Below, in pieces: positions 18,301-28,212 of a DNA stretch of 64,000 bases. The position numbers were made by a program, and so were the translations under genes. The DNA is from Pycnococcus provasolii (taxonomy: Eukaryota > Chlorophyta > Pseudoscourfieldiophyceae > Pseudoscourfieldiales > Pycnococcaceae). The DNA lies in assembly GCA_938743325.2 (NCBI GenBank), contig OW568894.1, forward strand, positions 124,001 through 188,000, written 5' to 3'. Within the stretch, counting starts at the first letter, position 1, and every line of letters starts with the position of its first letter. The notes under the pieces were generated by a model that worked only from the letters and a program-made list of their open reading frames with translations, was not told the DNA's origin and did no database searches.

Positions 18301-21300
18301 GCACTTCGCATTGATCCCAGCACGACTTCTCGCTTTATGGATGTTGATCACATGAAGATGCTGCTGAGTACGCTGAGCATTTTATCATCGTCTAGCTGTT
18401 CACTCGACGTGCACACTCAGAATATGTGCGCACACCATGTCCTGGGATCCTTCGCGGCGCTCTTTTCTGCAGCAGGGCATCCAACATTGTATGAGCTTTT
18501 TGCGCTTGAGCCCGAGCACGTTTTCCTTAAGGTTCTGAACACTGATGAAATGGACGTAACCTCGAAGGCTTTAGCAGCGCTCGTACTCGCAAACTCTACC
18601 GCAGAGCTTTCACGCCTCGAAGAGCTTACAAGACTTGCTGGGCTACGAAGGATGAAGGACCACGGGAAGACTCTTTCTGACATCCTTCGTGAAAAATCTC
18701 AAAACATGTACTTTAATTCGCATTGGCGCACACGTGCCGGAACACTCATTGAGGACGGACTACTCGCAACGACTCTCAGATGCTCAGTCTCATTGTCAAG
18801 GCAAGACAACGACGCATCGGGCGAGACTCATTGGATAAATTTGTTAAGAGATTCAACCGCGTGCTGCTGCTTTAATCTGATGAACACATCACTTGCGATG
18901 CTCTCTTCTAGCAGATCTCTGCAACCCAAGGACAAGGACGTCGCTGAAGAAAGGCGCGTGCTGTGTCATATGCTTTTCATTGATGACCGACCTCGCGTGG
19001 TCGCACGCTTGGCTGCCAGCATCTGGGGGTCGCTCCGCTCGGCACCAAATTCTGACACAAGCGGAATTGCGGATTCTTGGCTGAATGCAGGTGCTGGATA
19101 TACTCTTAGCAATGCATTAAAACGAATCGTGGATTCGCTCGATTCAATGCAAGGTGATTTCGACAACGAAGCCCCTTCCACTTCTCTATTTGAACATGTG
19201 GATGCCGCGGCGTGGATCGCTGCCTCCATACATTCGATTGCTCGATCTCGCCATCGGAAATTTCCATTTTTTGCCGAAACAAGTGAGTCTGCGAACGTAC
19301 CCAATAATAGCGAGCCTCCGCAGGAATCAAATGGAAATGAAATCCAGCCTCTAGAAGAATCAAACGATGTTGCCATTGAAGATTCAACAGAATACGCTCA
19401 TTTGTCAAACGATGACGATTTCGTTTCCGACGATGGTGGTCTCATCCACGCTGTGAAACCTCTTAGCGCAATCCTGCGCATCGCATCGACGCGCCGCCAT
19501 TCTTCCGGGCAGGCGGAAACAGATGCCGTGGACAGCAGTTTCAATCAGCTTGTCCATGCTAGCGCGTGTGCCCTTGAGTGCTTGTTTTCTGTTCGAATCG
19601 ACGAAGCTAGCATCAACATGCATGATACCGATGATAAAACACTGAATCGTTATACGGCATGGCTTGTCGACCACGTGCGCCGGAATGTTGAGTTCGCCAC
19701 CGCCATTGATCTTCCGAAATCTCTGCTGACCTTGTGCGGCGCTGATCCGGAAGAAACAGACACGACAAAGCTCATTGCTCGGGATGCCGATGACATGAGA
19801 CATTATGCGAAGTCTGAAGGAATTCCTTCAACAGGTGTACATATTTGTTGGCACGACTTCTTGGTGCAGAGATCTGTGGCCATGGGCAGTGCTGCACGCT
19901 GCTATTTTGCACTGATATCTGGATGGGGAGGACTCGACGCTGTGTTTTATGATCCCCCGAAATTAGAGTGCGCCCTGCCACCCCAAGGACGAGCGCCTCT
20001 TTCAGCGTACAATGCTGTTCGTCTTGCAGTTATACTGTCCCACTCCAAGTTTCGAGCTAAGCAACACGTTGGTCTACTTCTTGCAGCGCACATCTCTGGC
20101 ACTGCAGGTCCCGTTGGCGCATACTGTCGTCACGTGATGGTTGCAGTGCCCGAGAACTACGCACAAAGCGCACATAGCTGGCAAAAGCAAAATGGAGGCC
20201 TTATGCCACTGCTTCAAATTCTGAATGAGGAAGCCGAACTGGCATCTGACGGCGATGCCGACGAAATCTTCAAGAAGGGCGGTGAGTCCAAAGATCGCGA
20301 TGTCAAGCTCGCTGATGAATCCGGAGCGTCTTTTGGACCCGATGAAAGGATTATTCTGGTTGCGACTGGTTTAGTTAGTGATGATGCGCAATACACCCCA
20401 ACTCGCTTAGATGACGAATCGACGACTTCTGATATGTATGATCCATCTCGTCGTAGAAGGTACAGGCTGTATGCACTGCAAGCACTTGCGAATCTTGTGT
20501 CCGTCGAATGCGAGCGTCGTCGCGCGTGCGACAGTCTAGAGGCACAAGATGCGAACGCTTCTGATATAGTGAAACTTCACGACGATAATGTATCACTGCT
20601 TGATCAAGACGGAACCCCTGGCGAATCTTCGGACAATGGCGTTCGATCGATTCGCACTACAGCGGTGACAAGCCATGAATTCGTTGCTCGAATAATTCTG
20701 GTCAATCACTTGAAAAGTCTCGATAACATTTTCAAGGTGGTACGGCGATCTGTCCGCTCAATTGACGTGGTACTAGACCGAGCAACTGTGCCCAGTTCTG
20801 GTTCTGCCCCATCAGCATTAGATGACGAGCGATTCGATTCATATGAAACCACAAAGCTGAGGTGGTTATTGTGTCACACGATTGAAGCCAGTCGCCAATG
20901 CGCGGAGATGCTTACCAGTATTGCACATTGGCCTCACGCTCGCACGCCTCTTTATCGCTCGCAGATTGCCATTGCAAGCGCGATCTCGAAGAAAACTCGT
21001 GGTGACGCAAGCGCTAAGGAATACTTTGTGGATCGATTCGACACACTTTTCTTTGATCCCCCCATTCTTACGACAACGAAAGCTTGGGAACATGCTATAT
21101 CAAAGCAAGATGACCCGAGTGCTGATGCTGATACTCCCTTCGAACAGAATGGTGATGCGCCCGACGCAAAAGCTCCGGCACAATCTGCATGGGGTTGGGC
21201 CTACGGTCCTGATCGTCTGCGATATCGTGAAAAACATCTTGACGATATTGGGGGAGCTGGGCGACTTCGTCCGCATCGACCTCATCGCGGCGGTCAATCT

Positions 21301-24300
21301 GCGAATGTTCCAGCTCGGGCTCATTCGAAGCCTCGACTCGCGTCATCTCGTGTGGGCACGAAGAAAGCCAGTTTTCATCATGCCAAGCAGCGCCCTCCAT
21401 CCGCAGCTTCACCGACGATGCACCGAACCGGACAACGAGCATATCGGCGAGGAGAGCGCGGCGTTTACCTAACGACCGAGTCTGCACCGCCAAAATTTGG
21501 CAGAGTGGAAGACTTTACCCGTTCTTCTAGACGACCGCACAGCAGTCTCGCAACGGCGCCTCAGCCTCAGCGCTCCGAAACTCCTGCTTTTTCACTGCCA
21601 AGGCAAGGCCATCCCTTCACAACCTCAGAGTCGAGCATCGGAAAGTTAGGCACTCCTGCAAGTGCAAGCACTCGCCGATTCCTTCGTTTTGAGGCAAGCC
21701 TTTCCGACCTCAATGACGCAAGAAGAAATTCTGAAGCAGAAATCACGACGGCCAGTCGACCTCCACGTCCAAGCAGTCGTGCCTCACTGCCGAAAAGCTT
21801 TGACACACCTCTTTACGAGGCCCGACGAGGCGGCAGTGCACGAAAGCCTGTCGTTTACAGTGTGCCTGGAAGCGTGCCGACGGCATCGCAGTCGCCTTGT
21901 GGGTATGTGGACTGGTCGCTGCCCGAGAGTATACAAAGAATCAACGAGGTTAGACGAAGTGCCAGTGCGCGAAAGGTGAGCTCTCGGTTCATGGACTGGG
22001 ACCGCGAACAGTTTGAAAGCCGTTTGAATGCCGCAGATTCCGAGGATGCCAAAGTGAAGGTTTACCTACGACGTAAGCAAGCGCACCATCGCCCCGACGG
22101 GGTTCCCCTGCTTGAAAGTCCGAGTATAATGGCACGACGCTACACTTCAGCAAAGGTCGCGCAGTCGGCGAGTGCTACCAAGTCATGCATAGATTCGTTC
22201 ATCAGCCAAGGCAGCTTGGATGACGACGAACTTCTTTACGAGCTAGAATATGGAGCAAGATCTCTTGATGCTCGCCACAACCACTCGTTCACGGACACTC
22301 CTAGTCAAGGCAGCGACGTTGACGATGGAATTGACAACGATCAGCTGCGCGAAGTCGAACTTCAGCCGCGGTACGATGATCGCAGCGATGGGGCGCATCG
22401 CATTGGACCTATTCCAGATAAGGCACGTGGCGATGTCGCCACGTTGCTACAGAGTTTACGTGAACGACGTTCCAAGCTATGGGCTCCTAATATGGCGATG
22501 CAATTTTCTGCATATGAGGCGGCTTCGAATGTCCGTGACTCCCGATCGTCTGCTGGAGGGCGTACGCATCCCGCTCCTCCCACGGCACTGGACAGGCGAC
22601 TGACAGATGAAGAAGTCTTGGAAATGTACGACGAGTCCAAGCTTGCACTTCCGACTGCATTTCCCGAAGCCACATTCGGCTGCGCGTTGCTTGATGCGCT
22701 TGATGCGATGGCAAATGCCAATGGATATTTTCTGAGCCATGGACATCGGTGGACAAGCTCTTTCGATATGGAACTTCCTTATCCATCGTACTCTGCCACA
22801 TATGAAAAGCTGATTGACCGTCGCAGACCGCTTGTGGCACCAAACGTGCCTAGCAGAAATGCAACGTACCGCCGAGGTGGGACTGGTGCGATGGAATACT
22901 TTCCGAAAAACGATCTTGGTGACGTGAGCACGGGTGTGCCAAACTGCAGTGACATCAGCCGTGCTCTGGACAATTTTGAAAGTGGAATGCGTCGGCTTGC
23001 CGAATGGCCATTTTCTGGTGCGGAGGATGGTGGGGTGATTCCATCAACTCAGCAACACGACAATGGAAGCATTGACGAAATTCGTGAGCGCCACGCAATT
23101 TCTCCGCGCGGCGGTGATGCGCTTTTAGATCGCGAAGTAGGAGCTCGCGTTCGTATAGAACCAGGCCGACCTGGTGATACGGTTTGCTATAAAATTGAAC
23201 CTGCTCTAGCAGACGATGTCAAGACTGCCGATGTTGAGCACAAGGATGACTACACGAAGTCGTCCGGAGCGAAGCACGCAACCACGACTTCTCACAGTGT
23301 TGACCTATTCGAGAGTGTGAAGGGTTCTAAGGTGGGTCCACGTTTAGCCCCCTCCTATTCGATGGGCGACAACGCCAATGCGAATGTTCACTACTTCCGG
23401 CGCAAAGGGCGTTTACCACCCCCGCTCGCCCTGACCTGGAATGTGCTGTCAGATGCCCTGTTCTCTGAACAGCAACTCCTTCGGAGGCGCATGCATCCCA
23501 TCAACGACGTGTGCAACTTCGCACCAGTCGATCCATGCGTGCAAGAGGCTCTAAATGTACTGCCACCTCCCAGACCTCTCGATGAGGTTGTATTCGTACC
23601 TCTTCCGTTGCTACCCTACGAATGTGAAAACGCAGTGCGAACGCTTGATGCATCTGAGCCAGGCTGGGAAATACAGGCGGAGAGTGATGCACTTCGCATC
23701 ATGCAGCCTCCGGATGATCGAGTATCTGACACGATGGAAGATCGCTGGAGGCATCCTGGTCGCATCGTTGACGCGCACTGCCGACTTGACTTTGAAGCGC
23801 GGTGCGTCCTGGAAGTAGAAGATGTCGACCACACGACAAGAAAACGAAACGAGTGGCGTATTGAGAACAGCGTGTTTGCGCCAAGGCCAATCGAGTGTGC
23901 CGCGCACGCCTACTTGGACTTCCACTATTACCCCGCCCGACCAATGTGGATAGGCTTCCCGAAGCTTGTGTGCAATCCCAAGCTCTCGTACGTTGCATTC
24001 GAAGCCGACTGGCAGCGCTGCGTGTCAAAAACCCGATTTACGCGACATCTCACCGAAGTCGTTCACGCGGATATCGCCTTTACGCACCCAAATCTAGTGC
24101 ACGACGACCCCGAGGCGTTCGAGCTCGAGTTTGCCAGTCGCCTTAAGCAGATTCGCCTTGCCGCTCGCGAGTTGCACCCCCGGCTCTGGGCTGCATTCGA
24201 CTACTACAGAGTCTCCGAGGGCTCTGGCGACGACGGCACCATCACGCTTAATGAATACACATCGCTTTGCGATGATGCGCGAATCGGGAAAGGCGATGGC

Positions 24301-25854
24301 GGCGGCATGAAGATAACGCGTGACGCCCTTGATCGCATTTTCAATCTCGTCAACGTCGAGGAAGGTGGCAAGACGACCGACGCTGGCTTGGAGCGGCGTG
24401 AATTCTTCGACGCTATGCTGCGGGTGGGACTCTTGTGCAGCAGTGGCCGCCGCTCTGATAACACGTACGTAACAGCGGACGATGGTTTAAGGGATTTTGG
24501 CAAGCAGCATCTTTCTGCGATGCTTCCCGCAGCTGCCCAGCCGCATTGGTACCTCGACGAGTGCGCTTCGCATCGAGGCGAGATTCTCCTCGCGCTCCCC
24601 GCATTCCAGCCTAAACCTGAGGACAACCAACTTCCACAGAGAACCACTCAAAGTTACCCACGCAGCCGTGCGTCTAGCGTCTACTCAGTTGCAGAATCGG
24701 AGATTCTGTCTGACGATGAACTGGACACGAGCGATGGCGGACCGCCACCGATCGAGGCGCTCGATCAGTCGAAGCATCTGCACGTTGATGGTCGCGAAGT
24801 TTCTGGTGCGGCTGTACTCGAAGGTCAGGCGTTGGCAAGCCATTCCGTGGACCGCGACGACGACTCTGTGCTACCTGCGCTCTGCGCAACGAACGATTAC
24901 TTTCGCGCGAATCGCCTCTATAACCCGGAGGTGGATCGCTTGCTGAAGAAGCGATATCGTCTTTTGCGAACTTTATTCCATACGTACGTCGAGCGCGCGC
25001 CCGAAATGGCACTCCTCTCTTCCGCGATGGCCTCTGTCGAAAATTTGGAGATGCAAACCAAGGTCCCGACTGGGCGTCTTGGCATGAAGGCGTGGGACAT
25101 GCTACTGCGCGATGCGAGCATACTTCGCCTTGCAACGTTTGGGCGGCGAGAGGCGTATCTGGCATTTCTATGTTCGATCGCCGCTGTGCCAGACGTTGGT
25201 GGCGACGAGATCAACGGTGCTGCCGTGCGCAATCGAAGCTTGACGTTTACTGGATTCCTTGAGGCACTTGGTCGGGTATCCGAAATCCTTGCCTTGCCTA
25301 GAAGAGAGGATTTGCAGGTGTGGGCATTCAATGCCGGCGTGGACTTGAAGGATGGTGAACGCGCGAACATCTACGACTACTGCGCAGCCGTTTCATCCGG
25401 CTGGGGATATGGGAATGGATGCGCTATGCGCGACAGCCAAGGTGCCATGCGTGCGTCGCGCAGACATCTTTCGGAGAAACTTGGTCTCTTTTTGGATCTT
25501 GTCGCGGAGGGTTTGAGGCGCAAACTTGACGTCCGAGCTTCGGCGCTAGAAATGGACCAGTGGCGTCGTGAGCCCGTTCGTGCGGACAATGCACTAGCTG
25601 ACGCGCTGGCGGCACAATATCTATCTGCACAGCACCGAAGCATTTTGCGCGACGCCCTTGCACCGAACTGTGCGCCTGGCACGAAGCGTTACAGGCTACG
25701 ACCAAGCATTGCCTTGCATGCGCCAATCGCCGACAGGATGTTCGTACCCGCGGCTGTGATTGATCGGCCAAGTCAACGTAGTGAGCAGAAGGGTGGAGCA
25801 AATGCTGTCGACGAGCTTGCTTATAGTCTTAAGGCTAGATCTTTGGTGGATTGA
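15325..25854 (+). CDS. Giant 3,509-residue protein of unknown function with C-terminal EF-hand-like segments
   Basis: A single uninterrupted frame. Residues 1-130 are Gly/Ser-rich, built on GGT repeats. Residues 150-1750 are a long, mostly helical, Cys- and Ala-containing region in which HEAT/armadillo-like pairs are possible but not proven. Residues 1900-2700 are disordered, rich in Ser, Arg, Asp and Pro. The last 800 residues are again ordered: an EF-hand-like part near 2965-3030 (AAFDYYRVSEGSGDDGTITL, with a second EGGKTTDAGLERREFFDAML), and near 3250-3320 a GRLGMKAWDMLLRDA segment plus LTFTGFLEALGRVSEIL. The pairing of Trp-containing and FxEAL-R segments is common in flagellar proteins of protists. 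I cannot name it. TGTAA follows 16 nt after the stop. Confidence 0.8.
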   Translation: MESPKSGGGGGGGGGGGDRGGGDRGGDRGGGGGGGGGGGLSVSGSSARSSVDHVHLRRTPSSLKMYPGGSTFSSNLSGGELGHGDVGGPISPWSARGGGGGGGGSGATTRRARFADQRGNNDSSSSEDDDGKDNKDSKKSRNTVHLDMEEGRDPFEKFNSNDGQVVANAMTILTNLGRRQSQRVGQKAMQWVGLSSTRAARNTLRKCWQEVADSGGHAKGSFAAALLRTPASERNSNFVVAEGEGLDDTNVRPVALTQDMELDTVRSAIARKFHVYVEQRRVVEAGVESVMYQRIDPIVLAVDAYFDSRMRACALAAGADSDMPFEKALEHTIVAALGREKVARALMPKPRRSTAKSKMKRQPLSKQPTLKLVSADVDATITHRHAAYPERRREVDSDEMWRRVARPEPLNYAHLVQRHATRLGSERVIAANTIGGGSSDATALGKSALCVNNHMDPETAASTLNSLAADGGLVLWELACDGGWGLRLRVAQLSNERERRTHAISAARQKSHWPLGAFCDYNASTTYPDHLVHRKARSFFDHSFVFATDDVGHATRRSLLYLAASDAAEARHAGVCAGSWLGYKAWSASWWESAAKRAEKEGRMKDASNLRRSFALRHRGTFRCALSQLISDGYLESTFAMGIRELRIASSGPEGKLEAMPNLLALSMCLSSVLAAGDELCGAASRLLSTDSRFANGASLGPGHLGLAGGAYGYRVMALMCALDADTEQLQNDSATRHSEKRLRQHNVDTYRTASFASRTLASILCGTRRHFLTDELREGSLPTFDMCVSGIRGEEARKLLAHTSHGPGLNALMSPSLRSPYAAVRKSLADVIAIHSQTAEDRSYLLVEDTLIDPDGLLKIQGVPRKAIASFSIPAPRAPVSMVHALVEEMHCALVDCEYRDDVPPEEHFNVQFGSGDLASQSPKVQLGALAVTQACGIWGCTVAGAEIWRAQLSNSDRVHFDSSSVGSMEGGDAADANDVFHHHYATETQRALRIDPSTTSRFMDVDHMKMLLSTLSILSSSSCSLDVHTQNMCAHHVLGSFAALFSAAGHPTLYELFALEPEHVFLKVLNTDEMDVTSKALAALVLANSTAELSRLEELTRLAGLRRMKDHGKTLSDILREKSQNMYFNSHWRTRAGTLIEDGLLATTLRCSVSLSRQDNDASGETHWINLLRDSTACCCFNLMNTSLAMLSSSRSLQPKDKDVAEERRVLCHMLFIDDRPRVVARLAASIWGSLRSAPNSDTSGIADSWLNAGAGYTLSNALKRIVDSLDSMQGDFDNEAPSTSLFEHVDAAAWIAASIHSIARSRHRKFPFFAETSESANVPNNSEPPQESNGNEIQPLEESNDVAIEDSTEYAHLSNDDDFVSDDGGLIHAVKPLSAILRIASTRRHSSGQAETDAVDSSFNQLVHASACALECLFSVRIDEASINMHDTDDKTLNRYTAWLVDHVRRNVEFATAIDLPKSLLTLCGADPEETDTTKLIARDADDMRHYAKSEGIPSTGVHICWHDFLVQRSVAMGSAARCYFALISGWGGLDAVFYDPPKLECALPPQGRAPLSAYNAVRLAVILSHSKFRAKQHVGLLLAAHISGTAGPVGAYCRHVMVAVPENYAQSAHSWQKQNGGLMPLLQILNEEAELASDGDADEIFKKGGESKDRDVKLADESGASFGPDERIILVATGLVSDDAQYTPTRLDDESTTSDMYDPSRRRRYRLYALQALANLVSVECERRRACDSLEAQDANASDIVKLHDDNVSLLDQDGTPGESSDNGVRSIRTTAVTSHEFVARIILVNHLKSLDNIFKVVRRSVRSIDVVLDRATVPSSGSAPSALDDERFDSYETTKLRWLLCHTIEASRQCAEMLTSIAHWPHARTPLYRSQIAIASAISKKTRGDASAKEYFVDRFDTLFFDPPILTTTKAWEHAISKQDDPSADADTPFEQNGDAPDAKAPAQSAWGWAYGPDRLRYREKHLDDIGGAGRLRPHRPHRGGQSANVPARAHSKPRLASSRVGTKKASFHHAKQRPPSAASPTMHRTGQRAYRRGERGVYLTTESAPPKFGRVEDFTRSSRRPHSSLATAPQPQRSETPAFSLPRQGHPFTTSESSIGKLGTPASASTRRFLRFEASLSDLNDARRNSEAEITTASRPPRPSSRASLPKSFDTPLYEARRGGSARKPVVYSVPGSVPTASQSPCGYVDWSLPESIQRINEVRRSASARKVSSRFMDWDREQFESRLNAADSEDAKVKVYLRRKQAHHRPDGVPLLESPSIMARRYTSAKVAQSASATKSCIDSFISQGSLDDDELLYELEYGARSLDARHNHSFTDTPSQGSDVDDGIDNDQLREVELQPRYDDRSDGAHRIGPIPDKARGDVATLLQSLRERRSKLWAPNMAMQFSAYEAASNVRDSRSSAGGRTHPAPPTALDRRLTDEEVLEMYDESKLALPTAFPEATFGCALLDALDAMANANGYFLSHGHRWTSSFDMELPYPSYSATYEKLIDRRRPLVAPNVPSRNATYRRGGTGAMEYFPKNDLGDVSTGVPNCSDISRALDNFESGMRRLAEWPFSGAEDGGVIPSTQQHDNGSIDEIRERHAISPRGGDALLDREVGARVRIEPGRPGDTVCYKIEPALADDVKTADVEHKDDYTKSSGAKHATTTSHSVDLFESVKGSKVGPRLAPSYSMGDNANANVHYFRRKGRLPPPLALTWNVLSDALFSEQQLLRRRMHPINDVCNFAPVDPCVQEALNVLPPPRPLDEVVFVPLPLLPYECENAVRTLDASEPGWEIQAESDALRIMQPPDDRVSDTMEDRWRHPGRIVDAHCRLDFEARCVLEVEDVDHTTRKRNEWRIENSVFAPRPIECAAHAYLDFHYYPARPMWIGFPKLVCNPKLSYVAFEADWQRCVSKTRFTRHLTEVVHADIAFTHPNLVHDDPEAFELEFASRLKQIRLAARELHPRLWAAFDYYRVSEGSGDDGTITLNEYTSLCDDARIGKGDGGGMKITRDALDRIFNLVNVEEGGKTTDAGLERREFFDAMLRVGLLCSSGRRSDNTYVTADDGLRDFGKQHLSAMLPAAAQPHWYLDECASHRGEILLALPAFQPKPEDNQLPQRTTQSYPRSRASSVYSVAESEILSDDELDTSDGGPPPIEALDQSKHLHVDGREVSGAAVLEGQALASHSVDRDDDSVLPALCATNDYFRANRLYNPEVDRLLKKRYRLLRTLFHTYVERAPEMALLSSAMASVENLEMQTKVPTGRLGMKAWDMLLRDASILRLATFGRREAYLAFLCSIAAVPDVGGDEINGAAVRNRSLTFTGFLEALGRVSEILALPRREDLQVWAFNAGVDLKDGERANIYDYCAAVSSGWGYGNGCAMRDSQGAMRASRRHLSEKLGLFLDLVAEGLRRKLDVRASALEMDQWRREPVRADNALADALAAQYLSAQHRSILRDALAPNCAPGTKRYRLRPSIALHAPIADRMFVPAAVIDRPSQRSEQKGGANAVDELAYSLKARSLVD

Positions 25855-25935
25855 GACGTGATGATGATGATGTAACAACAATTTGTATTAAAAAAAACAC
25901 AATTACAAAGAAAACATTTACAACAACAGCAATCC

Positions 25936-26997
25936 CTATTCCAAGTATTCCAAGATGTGGTTCCAGCCGCGTTTTTGCAGCCATTTGTACTTCAGTCCTT
26001 CGAGATACTGGAGCGTCACTTCCCACGGCTCGGAGTTGTGCATAGGCTCGTAAATGATAAACTCCGGGCGGTATCCGTTGTCCAAGAAGTCGTGCAGCAC
26101 GAGGTCGCCAACACCCTCGGCGTCCACTGAGAGAACACCAAACCTACGTGGGATACCGTTGCACCGCGTGGCAACGTCTTGAGCAGGCAGTACGTCCACT
26201 TCAATGGTTCGTGGTCTCTGCCTCGTGCTTCCGCCGCCGCCTCCTCTTAGCCTCGCGAGGTGTGCCTCTCTCTTCTTGTCTCCCTGGGAGGGCGCGCCAC
26301 GCACCAAGCTACTTTCCATGCTGACGATATCTGTACCAATTTTCAGTTTCATTTTGGAAGCAGCCGTCCCTCCTGACATAGCAGCTTGCACGTAGCATAT
26401 TCTTTGATTTCCGTCACGGTACACGTCGACGAGCGGCTGTGTCATCTTCTTCGCAACATTCAGCAGTTCTGGGTTTGGTTCGACGAGTATGGCGGACCAA
26501 CCTGTTTGAATGAGGTTAAACGAGTTGGACGAAAGCACGCCATCGTTCGCACCCACGTCAACCACAAGCGGTTCGTATTTCCGTTCTTTCGGCTTGCGCA
26601 TGGATGCTCTCCGGAGGATGTAGGATGCTTCTCCGCTGTGCGACACGTCGAGCATGATCCCTAAAATAGGCGACGAAACGTCGAGTCGCACGTCGGAGAT
26701 GGATGTTTCTCCTGGGGATGAGATCTCACGGATAATCAGTCGGTCTACTATGGATGCGATGAGCGCCATGGATGACGGGTCTCGCAGTGCTGATATTACG
26801 AAGCGCAGCGAGGGGAGTTCGGCGAAGTCTGAGGCGTCTCTTATCATGGTAAGCCCATTGACGAATCGCAGCAAGGAGTAGAGCGGGATTAAGACGAAGA
26901 AGTAGCACGATGCTAAACCTACTAGGTAAAAGCAGATACGACGAAAAGCCGATAATGAAGAGAATACTGCACCACCACCAAGATTCTGACGCGCCAT
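25936..26997 (-). CDS. FkbM-family methyltransferase, membrane-anchored
   Basis: The 353-residue protein has an N-terminal signal-anchor (about 20-45: FYLVGLASCYFFVLIPLYSL), so the catalytic part probably faces the Golgi or ER lumen. The Rossmann core begins with LVVDVGANDGVLSSNSFNLI (S-adenosylmethionine loop), then AILVEPNPELL, with the acidic residue that usually holds the ribose. VLSVDAEGVGDLVLHDFL and PEFIIYEPMH follow in the FkbM order. Such enzymes O-methylate sugars or other hydroxyl groups; the substrate is unknown. A Gly/Arg-rich loop lies near residue 255. Two TGTAA signals follow the stop (25922-25918 and 25907-25903). The gene converges on the giant gene. Confidence 0.85.
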   Translation of the reverse strand: MARQNLGGGAVFSSLSAFRRICFYLVGLASCYFFVLIPLYSLLRFVNGLTMIRDASDFAELPSLRFVISALRDPSSMALIASIVDRLIIREISSPGETSISDVRLDVSSPILGIMLDVSHSGEASYILRRASMRKPKERKYEPLVVDVGANDGVLSSNSFNLIQTGWSAILVEPNPELLNVAKKMTQPLVDVYRDGNQRICYVQAAMSGGTAASKMKLKIGTDIVSMESSLVRGAPSQGDKKREAHLARLRGGGGGSTRQRPRTIEVDVLPAQDVATRCNGIPRRFGVLSVDAEGVGDLVLHDFLDNGYRPEFIIYEPMHNSEPWEVTLQYLEGLKYKWLQKRGWNHILEYLE

Positions 26998-27177
26998 TAT
27001 TTAATTATTTATCAGCAAACAAAACGTTTGGCTATGGCGAGAATGAAGGGCGGGAAAAAATAATCCAAACCCCCAATCAATCAATCCCTCCCCAATCCCC
27101 ATGTTCTTCTCGCAAAATGAACCCCCAATCAAGAATAGGCGTCTCATCTCATCAATTTCCGCGTGAAGAACGTCACG

Positions 27178-28212
27178 ATGCCCGTGTCCGACACGAATGT
27201 CCCACCAGCGTCGGCGTCAGCGTCACACGACCTGCTTCTGAGCCTGAAGGACAAAGCCATCGCCGTGTGGCTCGACTGGCTCGTCACCGTGCACAGGCCG
27301 CGGCGAATCGCCGCCGTTCAAGAAAGGCGCATTCGGCGCGCGAGGGCAAACGCCGTGATAAGTGCAAGTTACAGGCACTCGTTGGCACTGCGAGCCGACG
27401 GGAGCGTCGCGTGCTGGGTTGAAAACGATGACGGCCAAGCGCCTCCAGGCGGCGTGGAGGGCGACTTTGTAGCGGTCGCCGCGGGCACTCTACACTCGTT
27501 GGCACTGCGAGCCGACGGGAGCGTCGCGTGCTGGGGTAATAACGATGACGGCAGAGCGCCTCCCACTTGCGTGGAGGGCGACTTTGTAGCGGTCGCCGCG
27601 GGTTACGATCACTCGTTGGCAGTGCAAGCCAACGGGAGCGTCGCGTGCTGGGGTGAACACGATTATGGCCAAGCGCCTCCCGGCGGCGTGGAGGGCGACT
27701 TCGTAGCGGTCGCCGCGGGCGATCGACACTCGTTGGCACTGCGAGCCGACGGGAGCGTCGCGTGCTGGGGTGAAAACGATGACGGCCAAGCGCCTCCCGG
27801 CGGCGTGGAGGGCGACTTTGTAGCGGTCGCCGCGGGCTGTGAACACTCGTTGGCACTGCGAGCCGACGGGAGCGTCGCGTGCTGGGGACGCAACACCTTC
27901 GACCAGGCGCCTCCCGGCGGCGTGGAGGGCGACTTCGTAGCGGTCGCCGCGGGCGGTGAACACTCGTTGGCAGTGCGAGCCGACGGGAGCGTCGCGTGCT
28001 GGGGTGCCAATGACTTCAACCAGGCGCCTCCCGGCGGCGTGGAGGGCGACTTCGTAGCTGTCGCCGCGGGCAATGGACACTCGTTGGCACTGCGAGCCGA
28101 CGGGAGCGTCGCGTGCTGGGGATCCAACCGTACCGGCCAAGCACCTACCGATGCGTCGCGCTTAGGTGAGCTCAACGGCACGCGGTTCATGACTGAGGTT
28201 CGCATCTTGTAA
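27178..28212 (+). CDS. Seven-unit RCC1-like beta-propeller protein
   Basis: The 344-residue product has a leader of about 65 residues, then seven 39-residue units with the pattern HSLALRADGSVACWG, four variable residues, GQAPPGGVEGDFVAVAAG. Seven is the blade number of a closed RCC1 propeller, so one compact domain is likely. RCC1-like propellers bind proteins, chromatin or lipids; no catalytic partner domain is attached and its role is unknown. The first ATG (MPVSDT) is used; a GTG at 27163 lies upstream. The stop codon lies inside TGTAA (28208-28212). Units are nearly identical in DNA, pointing to recent expansion or gene conversion. It is divergent from FkbM and convergent with the sulfotransferase. 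Confidence 0.82.
   Translation: MPVSDTNVPPASASASHDLLLSLKDKAIAVWLDWLVTVHRPRRIAAVQERRIRRARANAVISASYRHSLALRADGSVACWVENDDGQAPPGGVEGDFVAVAAGTLHSLALRADGSVACWGNNDDGRAPPTCVEGDFVAVAAGYDHSLAVQANGSVACWGEHDYGQAPPGGVEGDFVAVAAGDRHSLALRADGSVACWGENDDGQAPPGGVEGDFVAVAAGCEHSLALRADGSVACWGRNTFDQAPPGGVEGDFVAVAAGGEHSLAVRADGSVACWGANDFNQAPPGGVEGDFVAVAAGNGHSLALRADGSVACWGSNRTGQAPTDASRLGELNGTRFMTEVRIL
27373..28150 (+). repeat. Tandem coding repeat, 117 bp period, about 6.6 copies
   Basis: The landmark GTGGAGGGCGAC occurs at 27454, 27571, 27688, 27805, 27922 and 28039, exactly 117 bp apart. The bases encoding the propeller core are nearly invariant between copies, while four codons per copy vary. Confidence 0.95.

Noticed and set aside
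27373-28150. CRISPR-like or satellite repeat array
   Set aside because: The regular 117 bp units are one open frame encoding RCC1-like blades; there are no spacers of the CRISPR kind.
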